From JAWKXU01 sp020446465 (GTDB lineage Bacteria; Pseudomonadota; Alphaproteobacteria; Sphingomonadales; Sphingomonadaceae): a stretch of 64,000 nt of DNA. The stretch covers positions 186,001 through 250,000 of the forward strand of contig JAWKXU010000004.1 in the NCBI GenBank assembly GCA_041396845.1, given 5' to 3'. Shown here piece by piece: positions 17,206 to 24,489 of this stretch; within the stretch, counting starts at the first letter, position 1, and every line of letters starts with the position of its first letter. Position numbers and translations under genes: made by a program. Under the pieces are notes generated by a model, which made no database searches, was not told where the DNA came from, and saw nothing but the letters and a program-made list of their open reading frames with translations.

Positions 17206-17312
17206 CAAACATCCCCCCTAAATCATTTGTCGATCAACCTATTCTAATCTAAGGTTGGCTATCTTCATTTTTATCTCACGATCTTTCACATGCGTTGGAG
17301 ACTATACAGACC

Positions 17313-17729
17313 GTGAAAAAGCTCGATCATATTGCCATTTTCGTCGACAACCTGGACGCTGGAATTGCGTTTTATCGCAAGTTGCTCGGCGGAGAGCCGA
17401 TCATCGCCCCGGTTCCGGAGCTTGGTATAACCTGCGCTTTTTTCGCGGCAGAAGGATCTCCGGCAATCGAACTGGTAACCTTCAGTGGCGCTGGGGAACT
17501 CGGTCACGGCGATGTCGTCGTCGCGATCGAGGTTGACGATCTCGATACTGCCCTGGCCGAATATCGGGCAAACGGCCTCAAGGTCTATGATCAGCCAGCG
17601 ACTGAAAACCTTCCCTTTCGCCGTGGATGGATCACCAAGGCCGACGGCCACGGGACGATTATCGAACTTTGTGAAAAAGGCCAAATTCCGGCCTTCATCG
17701 AAAGTCACCGTGCCCTCGCCCGAACCTAG
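17313..17729 (+). CDS. VOC/glyoxalase-family protein, methylmalonyl-CoA epimerase-like
   Basis: 138 residues from GTG 17313; the residue run KKLDHIAIFVDNLD directly after it is where VOC proteins usually start. A TTG at 17295 is an in-frame alternative but lacks a ribosome site. Two beta-alpha-beta-beta-beta modules are visible, with candidate metal ligands His in LDHIAIF, Glu in AIELVTF and Glu in TIIELCEKG. This pattern is shared by methylmalonyl-CoA epimerases, glyoxalases and dioxygenases. In this cluster an acyl-CoA epimerase or lyase is plausible but unproven. It is divergent from the PQQ dehydrogenase and its TAG overlaps the convergent synthetase's TAG within one CTAG. Confidence 0.78.
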   Translation: MKKLDHIAIFVDNLDAGIAFYRKLLGGEPIIAPVPELGITCAFFAAEGSPAIELVTFSGAGELGHGDVVVAIEVDDLDTALAEYRANGLKVYDQPATENLPFRRGWITKADGHGTIIELCEKGQIPAFIESHRALART

Positions 17730-19414
17730 GTTTTCACTTTTCGCGGGGCTGATGTCTCGACAATCGGTATCTCTCCCGAAACGATGCCATCGCGCAGCTT
17801 GAATTTCTGCAGCTTTCCCGTGTCGGTAAACGGGAACTCGGCAGCGAAGCCCCACCCGCTCGGCACCTTGAAATGCATCAGGTTCTCGCGGGCAAACGCG
17901 TTAAGGTCTTCTGCTGACAGCGAAGAATTTGCCTTGGGAATAACCACGGCCACAACCTTTTCACCGTAAAAAGGGTCCGGCACACCTACAACTGCAACCG
18001 CGTCAACATCTGGGTGACCGAGCAAAACTTCTTCGACTTCGCGCGGATAGATATTCTCTCCGCCGCGGATGATCATCTCCTTGATCCGCCCCGTAATAGT
18101 AACGTAGCCTTGTGCGTCCATCCGCGCGAGATCGCCTGAACGCAGCCACCCATCGGAAGTGATAGTCCGGGCCGTTTCTTCTGGCTGGCCAAAATAGCCC
18201 AGCATGTTCTGGAAACTGCGCACCCAGATTTCGCCTTCCTCGCCAACCGCCAGGGGTTCCCCGGTTTCTGGGTTAGCGATCTTGATGTCGAAATGCGGAA
18301 TGGGCCGGCCAATCGTACTGGTCACCTTGTCCAGAGGATCGTCACGCAAAGTGGTGATGCACACGCCGTGCATTTCCGTCTGGCCATAGACGTTCACCAG
18401 TGTCGCGCCCAATTCAGTATGCACACGCCGAATAAGTTGCGCCTCGACCAGCGAAGCGCCCGAAATCAGACTGGTCAGCGATTTAAGATCATATTGTTCA
18501 CGCGACGGATGGGCTAACAGGGCCTCAATCATCGTCGGGACGAGCAGTGAATAACTGCCGCCTTCACGCTCCACAGTGCGCATAAAAAGTTCCGGTTCCC
18601 ACTGCGGAACGATCACATGCGTTGCGCGGAACGCCACTGCACCGATACCGACGTGCCCCAGGCCGCCAATATAGAACAGGGGCATGGGGCTTACGAAAAC
18701 ACCGCCATCTTCAAGCCCACCGCGAGAATGGGTCATACGGGCCATATTCAACACGCCCTTGTGGTGCAAAACGGCACCCTTGGGTTGCCCGGTCGTTCCC
18801 GAGGTAAACAATGTCAGGCATGGGTCCAAGGGTGCTACCGGAGGCATCGCGCAGTCCGCAGGCTGGTCGGCAAGGAATGCATCGAACTCATTCAGAGCGA
18901 CGATTTCCCGCAATTCGGGCAATTCATCTTGTAGATCCCTTGCCGTAGCAAGGCAGTCCGTCCCCCTGAAGCGGGGTATGATAAACAATCCCGCCGCCCT
19001 GGATTTTTCCAGAATGAAACGCAGTTCGCGCGGGCGGCACGCCGGGTTGACCGTAACCAAAACCAGTCCGGCCATCGCGGAACCATAGAGCAATGGCACC
19101 CACTCAGCGACATTATTGGCGCAAACGGCCACGCGCTCACCCGGTTTGAACTTCCCGAGAAGCGCACGAGCGGTCGCTTCTGACCAGCTCAACAGCTCGG
19201 CATAAGTCCAGCGACGACCCGTGTCTCCAGTGTCCAGCACCTCGACCAGTGCAGTGCGGTCAGGAACCGTATCCGCTGCATGGCGCAAAAGGTCGCCCAA
19301 CGTCATGTCGAGCAATGGCCAATCTCTTGTCGCAGGCCAACTTGATACCGAAAATTCAGTCAATTCCGCCTGGGAAGCAACCTCGATCATTCCAGTCACC
19401 CTTCCAACTTTCAC
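17726..19414 (-). CDS. Acyl-CoA synthetase (AMP-forming), second copy
   Basis: 562 residues from GTG 19414, which overlaps the alcohol dehydrogenase stop (GTGA); ATG 19390, behind GGAAGGGTGA, is a good alternative giving 554 residues. ANL-family motifs: P-loop LFTSGTTGQPKGAVL, YGQTEMHGV, SDGWLRSGDLA, TGRIKEMIIRGGENIYP and a C-terminal lysine in DTGKLQKF. It shares the LHHKGVLN stretch and overall form with the synthetase at 4735-6390, so the two are paralogs serving the two halves of the cluster. The product would be an acyl-CoA for the dehydratase or racemase in the same neighbourhood. Substrate specificity cannot be read from the sequence. Confidence 0.93.
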   Translation of the reverse strand: MKVGRVTGMIEVASQAELTEFSVSSWPATRDWPLLDMTLGDLLRHAADTVPDRTALVEVLDTGDTGRRWTYAELLSWSEATARALLGKFKPGERVAVCANNVAEWVPLLYGSAMAGLVLVTVNPACRPRELRFILEKSRAAGLFIIPRFRGTDCLATARDLQDELPELREIVALNEFDAFLADQPADCAMPPVAPLDPCLTLFTSGTTGQPKGAVLHHKGVLNMARMTHSRGGLEDGGVFVSPMPLFYIGGLGHVGIGAVAFRATHVIVPQWEPELFMRTVEREGGSYSLLVPTMIEALLAHPSREQYDLKSLTSLISGASLVEAQLIRRVHTELGATLVNVYGQTEMHGVCITTLRDDPLDKVTSTIGRPIPHFDIKIANPETGEPLAVGEEGEIWVRSFQNMLGYFGQPEETARTITSDGWLRSGDLARMDAQGYVTITGRIKEMIIRGGENIYPREVEEVLLGHPDVDAVAVVGVPDPFYGEKVVAVVIPKANSSLSAEDLNAFARENLMHFKVPSGWGFAAEFPFTDTGKLQKFKLRDGIVSGEIPIVETSAPRKVKT

Positions 19415-20460
19415 ATTCCAGGAATCAGAACCGCACGCCCACTCATCCCGCCACTTTCCAGCCGATCCAGGGCCGCAACGGCCTGATCGAGCGGGAAAAG
19501 TTCTATATTGGCCTGTAAGCGACCCGCTCGCGCCAGGGCGATGACATCGGCAAGGTCGCGATAACTTCCACTATAGGGCTTCATCAGGCTAACGCCCCAG
19601 GGCAGGCCGATACTGGAAATATCTGCTGCCTCGAACGGGATATCCCCTCCCGATAATCCTACCGCCTGGATAGCGCCAAATGGGGCAACCACAGAGGTCG
19701 CAAGGCGCAGGGTCTGGGAACTGCCCACAAAGTCAATAATCCCCGCAAAGCCCGCACCTCTGGACTGTTCGCGCAACTGGTCAACAATATCATCGCCATC
19801 GGCACGAAAAGTAAAATCAGCCCCGACAGCCCGCGCAGTGGCCAGTGCTGCATCGGAAATATCGACAGCCACAACCGTCGCCGGGGTCATGACCTTCAAC
19901 AACTGAACAGCATATTGGCCCAGCCCGCCAAGCCCGATAACCAGTGCACACGAGCCGGGGCTGAGCCGTTCGCGTAGCAGGCGCACCGAATGATATGGTG
20001 CCAGACCCGCATCCGCCAGGACCGCTGCAAACGCAGGATCAAGATCGCCGATGGAAACCAGCGAACTTGCCGGGACAACAGCATATTCGGCCATGCCGCC
20101 ATTACGCGTAACGCCGGGAGTGGGCGGCGGGACGCGTTGTGCCCCGTGGCCCTGGCAATAGTTCTCCCTCCCCGCATAACATTGGGGGCACGCATGGCAG
20201 GCCCAACACGGATGAACGACGGCTCTTTCACCGACTTGCCATCCGATGACCCCAGGGCCGACTACGGCAATTTCTCCAGCGATCTCGTGCCCCAGCGTAG
20301 TGCCGTCAGGCGTCGCAAAAGGATGCGCACGAATGTGACAATCCGTCCGGCAGACGCCTGCTGCAAGCACACGCAGGAGAACTTCACCTTCGCCAGGGAC
20401 CGGCGTGGCAATGTCATCTACTGCCACCAGTCCTTTTTGTTTCAACCTGACCGCTTTCAT
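19411..20460 (-). CDS. Zinc-dependent MDR alcohol dehydrogenase
   Basis: 349 residues from ATG 20460. Medium-chain dehydrogenase/reductase: catalytic zinc ligands in GVCRTDCH and GHEIAGE, a structural zinc loop with four cysteines (CWACHACPQCYAGRENYC), and the Rossmann motif IGLGGLGQYAVQ near residue 175. The following VVAVDISD suggests NAD preference (Asp after beta-2). It oxidises an alcohol or reduces an aldehyde/ketone in the cytoplasm. Relatives range from general alcohol dehydrogenases to the 6-hydroxycyclohexenecarbonyl-CoA dehydrogenase of anaerobic benzoyl-CoA breakdown, so the choice here is open. It is the sixth gene of seven if the 71-codon gene is counted and overlaps the synthetase start by 4 nt. 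Confidence 0.92.
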   Translation of the reverse strand: MKAVRLKQKGLVAVDDIATPVPGEGEVLLRVLAAGVCRTDCHIRAHPFATPDGTTLGHEIAGEIAVVGPGVIGWQVGERAVVHPCWACHACPQCYAGRENYCQGHGAQRVPPPTPGVTRNGGMAEYAVVPASSLVSIGDLDPAFAAVLADAGLAPYHSVRLLRERLSPGSCALVIGLGGLGQYAVQLLKVMTPATVVAVDISDAALATARAVGADFTFRADGDDIVDQLREQSRGAGFAGIIDFVGSSQTLRLATSVVAPFGAIQAVGLSGGDIPFEAADISSIGLPWGVSLMKPYSGSYRDLADVIALARAGRLQANIELFPLDQAVAALDRLESGGMSGRAVLIPGM

Positions 20461-20499
20461 AAAACCCGCTCCCACAGGCGATCCAACCAGGACGGTGGG

Positions 20500-20715
20500 C
20501 TAATGCACCATTTCCACTACTATCTGGATCAATTCGACGTAACTTTTTGCAAGAAAATAGAAAAATGGCAGCGCCAGAGGGATCGCAACGTATCCGATCC
20601 CGCCCAGTTGCGTGACGAGCAGCCATGTCACTGCAGTCGTCCCGATGAGCGCCACGAGCAAGGACCACAGTCTCCCGTAGCGCAGGATCAGCCTTAGTGC
20701 CGGAAACCTCTCCAT
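20500..20715 (-). CDS. Small two-helix membrane protein
   Basis: 71 residues, no family recognised. Two hydrophobic segments are visible at about residues 17-38 (LWSLLVALIGTTAVTWLLV) and 41-57 (YVAIPLALPFFYFLA), with a basic N-terminus (RLILRYGR), suggesting a helical hairpin in the inner membrane. It fits between the activase stop (9 nt upstream) and the alcohol dehydrogenase start (39 nt downstream) on the same strand without overlapping either, and its position in the operon argues that it is real. An accessory role for the dehydratase/activase system, such as membrane attachment, is possible but only positional. Confidence 0.65.
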   Translation of the reverse strand: MERFPALRLILRYGRLWSLLVALIGTTAVTWLLVTQLGGIGYVAIPLALPFFYFLAKSYVELIQIVVEMVH

Positions 20716-20724
20716 CGTTCTGGG

Positions 20725-21684
20725 TCAGAAATGCTTTTGCAGATTACCAAGCATCGATTTGAGCTTGCTGGTAGCGGCAGGCGCAGTCTGCGCAGCAGCA
20801 ACAGGGTCGCCCTTGCAGCCTGAAACACAGGACTTGTCGAACGCCATCTGCGCATCGACATCGTGATCTTCGTCCAGACTTTCACCACTTTCAGCCAGTT
20901 CGGCCTTGTAATCGTCAAGTCCGATCAGGGCCGCGCCCAGCGCGCCTGCAATTTGCGGGGTTTTCGGCAGGATAACCGGCATGCCCAGCGCCTTTTCGAT
21001 GTAATGGACAGCAGCCTTGTTACGCGCGACACCGCCAGTCATTACGACCGGGCCTTTCTTGCCCACGCGGTTGACGAGACCAAGCGTGCGGGTGGCAATC
21101 GCCTGATGGACTGCACCCAACACATCTTCCTTGGAATTACCCTCAGCGCGCAACGAGATAACCTCGGTTTCGGCAAAGGTCGCGCACATGCTGGATATCT
21201 TCAGCTCCTGCTTCGCGCCCATGGCGATATCGCCCATCTCATCCAGTTCTATTTCCATTGCCCGTGCGAGGACTTCCAGAAATTTGCCCGTGCCCGCCGC
21301 ACAGCGATCATTCATGGCAAATTGCGCCACCAGACCATTGGCATCGACCGAAATCGTCTTACTGTCCTGCCCGCCAATATCGATCACCAGACGAGCTTCG
21401 GGCACCATCGCGACCGCACCGCGCGCGTGACAAGTAATTTCCGTGAAATTTTTATCCGCAATATCAAGCATTCGGCGGCCATAGCCAGTGCTTACGCAGC
21501 GCCCGATATCTTTCTGTTCAAGCCCAGCCTGCGCCAGCACGTCATCCACGGCCTGATGCACAGCAGCATCGCTCACGGCGCCCATGTGCGCGACCGACCA
21601 TGCCACGATATTGCCCTGCATATCGAGGACCACGGCCTTTGCCGTAGTCGAACCGAAGTCGATTCCCATGACATGCTTTTTCAT
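20725..21684 (-). CDS. 2-hydroxyacyl-CoA dehydratase activase (BadF/BadG/HgdC family ATPase)
   Basis: 319 residues from ATG 21684, behind GAGGAGATTG. ASKHA-fold ATPase: phosphate-1 loop GIDFGSTTAK at 7-16, phosphate-2 IDIGGQDSK, and adenosine motif MTGGVARN. Cys128 (NDRCAAGTG) and Cys167 (SSMCATFAE) match, almost residue for residue, the two cysteines by which each HgdC subunit holds half of a [4Fe-4S] cluster at the dimer interface. The dimer would inject one low-potential electron into the dehydratase with ATP hydrolysis. Beyond the usual ~260 residues there is an acidic extension with Cys286 and Cys290 (SCVSGC). It is the only activase in the window and follows the alpha-2 gene by 22 nt. 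Confidence 0.95.
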   Translation of the reverse strand: MKKHVMGIDFGSTTAKAVVLDMQGNIVAWSVAHMGAVSDAAVHQAVDDVLAQAGLEQKDIGRCVSTGYGRRMLDIADKNFTEITCHARGAVAMVPEARLVIDIGGQDSKTISVDANGLVAQFAMNDRCAAGTGKFLEVLARAMEIELDEMGDIAMGAKQELKISSMCATFAETEVISLRAEGNSKEDVLGAVHQAIATRTLGLVNRVGKKGPVVMTGGVARNKAAVHYIEKALGMPVILPKTPQIAGALGAALIGLDDYKAELAESGESLDEDHDVDAQMAFDKSCVSGCKGDPVAAAQTAPAATSKLKSMLGNLQKHF

Positions 21685-21706
21685 TGTGCAATCTCCTCGC
21701 CGGGCT

Positions 21707-23053
21707 TCAAACCACAGCCATTCTCTTCTGGTCGATGGCTTCAAGCATCGCCTCGACACGCGTATTCAGCAGTTCATCCTTATAGAAGGATTCATCCGCA
21801 ACATCGCCTTCAAACATCGTCGTCTGGATGCCGAGCCTCGACGTTGCCTCCTCCGCAATCATGAACATGGGGTTCGTGAATGCCCGGCATGTGCGGGTAG
21901 CGTGGAACACGATCCCGTCCACCTCGTATTTTTCACACAGCCCCATGATCAGGTCTATCAGGATCGGCGAACTGTGGTTGTTCGGGCAGATAAGGTAATT
22001 CTGCCCCATACCCATAACCGGATCCTCCGGGTTGATGAGACCAGGTTCCTGCCAGAATGCCATATGCGTGTAGCGCCCGGCGACAACAGCGGCATCGTAA
22101 CGGGCGAACTTTTCGGCCAGCCAGCCCAGCTTGTTCCAGTTCATGATCCCGTCGAAGAACAGCCGGTATTTTTCTTTCGGCACGGCTGCTTCGCCAGTGC
22201 GGACACGCTCCGCAACCTCGTCACGCACATTCGTGAAGTAATCGACGATATCGGTCGTGCAAGGCAACTGGTTGATCGGCGCAATGCTGACTGACCAGTC
22301 AAAAAGAGTGGCAGGCGCCGGCTTTGCCGTGCACATGTCCATTGCCTCAAGCCGCAATTCAGATGCGCGCTTAACATTGCGCATCAGTTCGCGCAGCCGA
22401 TCCCAGGGATAGGGCTTGCCGGTCTGCTCCTCGATGAACTTGACCATTTCCTCGAGCTGTTTGGCAACGTACTTTGACGTTTCTTCCCACTCTTGCCCGC
22501 GCAAATAGCCAGCATCCTTGCCCGAAGCCCAGATCCAGGGGATCGAAACATTGAAGATCGGCACCTTCTTGCCAAACATGCGAGACGTCATTTCGTCCCA
22601 CTGCTGCCCGGTGCTGCAATAAGCATAAGCACTGATAATCATGTCAGGCGGAGGGAGCTTTGCGGAAATATCCTCATCAGCCGGCACATCTGCAAATGCA
22701 CTGTCTGAGCCATTGCGATGGCGCTGATTGTTCACCGCACAGCCCAGATGGGTCCGCGCGTATGAGCACAGTTCGCGCAGATATCCGCGTTCTTCCGCTG
22801 CGGCCTGTGCGGGGCCTTCCTGGTGGCGTGCAGCCAGCATGGCCGAGTATGCCTCGCCATGAACCCACACGATATCGGCCGCTTCCAGAAACGGGTTGAT
22901 GGATGAGCCTTCGTACCAGCAGACAAGTTTGCCTTCTTCCTTGGCACGCCAGACCATTTCCCAATAGTCATTCACCAGCTTGCCCGCCATGCGGGTAGAT
23001 TTGAGTTTGTTTGCGGCACTGGGCGGCGTTGGTGCCTGAATGGGTGCGTTCAT
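21707..23053 (-). CDS. 2-hydroxyacyl-CoA dehydratase / class I benzoyl-CoA reductase-like, alpha subunit (copy 2)
   Basis: 448 residues, paralogous along its length to the product of 12819-14186. Shared blocks: LVNDYW, WVHGEAYSAMLAARH, ELCSYARTHLG, YCSTGQQWDEM, DMCTAKPAP, FDGIMNWNKLGWLAEKF, VAGRYTHMAFWQEP, CPNN, TRTCRAF and EGDVADESFYKDELLNTR. These hold the cysteines expected to ligate the subunit's Fe-S cluster. Compared with copy 1 the loop after LGCA carries a different insertion (NNQRHRNGSDS). Its ATG overlaps the beta-2 stop by 4 nt and the activase gene follows after 22 nt, so this pair plus activase form one translational unit. Confidence 0.92.
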   Translation of the reverse strand: MNAPIQAPTPPSAANKLKSTRMAGKLVNDYWEMVWRAKEEGKLVCWYEGSSINPFLEAADIVWVHGEAYSAMLAARHQEGPAQAAAEERGYLRELCSYARTHLGCAVNNQRHRNGSDSAFADVPADEDISAKLPPPDMIISAYAYCSTGQQWDEMTSRMFGKKVPIFNVSIPWIWASGKDAGYLRGQEWEETSKYVAKQLEEMVKFIEEQTGKPYPWDRLRELMRNVKRASELRLEAMDMCTAKPAPATLFDWSVSIAPINQLPCTTDIVDYFTNVRDEVAERVRTGEAAVPKEKYRLFFDGIMNWNKLGWLAEKFARYDAAVVAGRYTHMAFWQEPGLINPEDPVMGMGQNYLICPNNHSSPILIDLIMGLCEKYEVDGIVFHATRTCRAFTNPMFMIAEEATSRLGIQTTMFEGDVADESFYKDELLNTRVEAMLEAIDQKRMAVV

Positions 23054-24270
23054 GCGACTTCTCCTTGCGCTGCAGACGTGACAACCGGGGCTGCTCCGCG
23101 CCGCCGCTTCACCAGTTCGAGAAAACTTTCAACACGGGTACGAATGTGTTCAAGAGCCATGGATTCGTGCTCCGTTTCGATCAGCAAGTGCGGCATTCCA
23201 GCTTTCTCGAATGCCTCTTTCACTTCCGGATAATAATACATGTGCGGCTCACAGAACTTGGCCATCAGCACGATCATGCCTTCGGCATTTTCCTTGCGCA
23301 TCGCATCAAGCAGGAATGCATCCCAATCGACATCGTTCTGCACGCGGGTCGGGCATGGCACGCCGGTATTGCGATCAAGGTACCAGTGAGCCAGAGCCTC
23401 CATCGGATCGCCATTTTCGCCCACGTCCGTCGAAATATACCGGAAGCCATGGTAAAGGTCGTCCCCTACAACCACAGCGCCGCAACCCTCGATCATGTCG
23501 AGCAATTCGGGCTTTGGCGCCTGGCAGAAATGGCCTGACAGGTGGAGGCGAATGGCTCGCTTTTCAGGTGCAGGAGAATTTTCGGTTGCGCCAGCAACCA
23601 GCGCCTCAACCAGTTCGAGATGTTCCCGCCTGTCCATCACCATGGCAGACTTCACCACATATTGCATTTCAGTGGCTGTCAGGGAAATCTGGCCTGCAAC
23701 CCGCATTTCATAGAGCTTGCGCATCGCCTGCCGATCACGATTGAACAGGCGAATACTCTCCCGCAGCGCATCGTCCTCAACTTTTCGGCCCAGAAAGTCT
23801 TCAAGCTCTTCACGCAGCTTTTCAAAACTCTCTTTCGCGCGCCCCAAAGTCCACGGATCACACATGGACGAAATCAGCTGGAAAAATATGACACGCGTGT
23901 TTTTCAACGACATGCGAACCGCATCAGCAGCGCCGAGCAACTGCACACAGTGATCGCCAAACATGATGGCGTCCAGAACATCCAACTCGCCATTCGCAGC
24001 CTGATCCACTGTGCTGCGCGTGTATCCGCAATAGAATGGGAACAAGAGGCCATGACCAGCCGTGATGGGGTCTTCCGCCTCTTGAATGATAAGCGGAAGC
24101 GCACCCGCAGCATGCGCCATCTCTGACGGAAAGTTCATCGGGAACGAGCCGACAACCAGCCCGCCAGTCCGCGCTTTCCATTCACGCGCATAGCCGAGAG
24201 GATCGGTACAGACCTCACCCAAACGCGCAAGAATACTACCCTGTTCTTTCACACGACTCTCCAGCAACAC
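23050..24270 (-). CDS. 2-hydroxyacyl-CoA dehydratase / class I benzoyl-CoA reductase-like, beta subunit (copy 2)
   Basis: 406 residues from GTG 24270 with GAGG 7 nt upstream; GTG 24252 (after GGAGAGTC) is an alternative. It matches the copy 1 beta subunit from about residue 10 on: GSFPMNFPSEMAHAAGALP, FYCGYTRS, DHCVQLLG, HFCQAPKPELLD, VVGDDLYHGFRY, PCPTR and KFCEPHMYYYPEV. The KFCEPH block followed by GMPHLLIETEHES and TRVESFLE is the family hallmark. It is the first gene of the operon running to the second acyl-CoA synthetase. An additional cysteine (SSMCDPW) is absent from copy 1, so the two pairs may differ in substrate. Confidence 0.92.
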   Translation of the reverse strand: MLLESRVKEQGSILARLGEVCTDPLGYAREWKARTGGLVVGSFPMNFPSEMAHAAGALPLIIQEAEDPITAGHGLLFPFYCGYTRSTVDQAANGELDVLDAIMFGDHCVQLLGAADAVRMSLKNTRVIFFQLISSMCDPWTLGRAKESFEKLREELEDFLGRKVEDDALRESIRLFNRDRQAMRKLYEMRVAGQISLTATEMQYVVKSAMVMDRREHLELVEALVAGATENSPAPEKRAIRLHLSGHFCQAPKPELLDMIEGCGAVVVGDDLYHGFRYISTDVGENGDPMEALAHWYLDRNTGVPCPTRVQNDVDWDAFLLDAMRKENAEGMIVLMAKFCEPHMYYYPEVKEAFEKAGMPHLLIETEHESMALEHIRTRVESFLELVKRRRGAAPVVTSAAQGEVA

Positions 24271-24489
24271 GACCGCGCCTCACATCGTTGAGTATTCCTC
24301 ATTAGCACATCAGGTCAAGGGGAGACTGGAAAATTTTCAAAAAAAATCCAGGCCAAAAATACTATATATCTGTATTATATGAATTTACTTAAAATCAGTC
24401 AGCCAGAACGATCATCGTGATGGACATCAAGAGAATTGCGAATTAACGGAGAAATGTGAATTTCACTCAATAAGAGGAGAAGCCATCCT
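24271..24489. promoter_or_regulatory. Divergent promoter region, dehydratase-2 operon and racemase
   Basis: 219 bp without a gene between two divergent starts. The middle (24340-24400) is AT-rich with an A-tract and ATACTATATATC and should contain both promoters. GTGAATTTCAC at 24454-24464 is a small palindrome with 5-bp arms just before the racemase ribosome site (GAGGAGAAG), a candidate operator. No -35/-10 pair could be fixed with confidence. Confidence 0.5.

Noticed and set aside
17295..17312. TTG start for the VOC gene
   Set aside because: No ribosome site precedes it and family similarity begins at the GTG at 17313.
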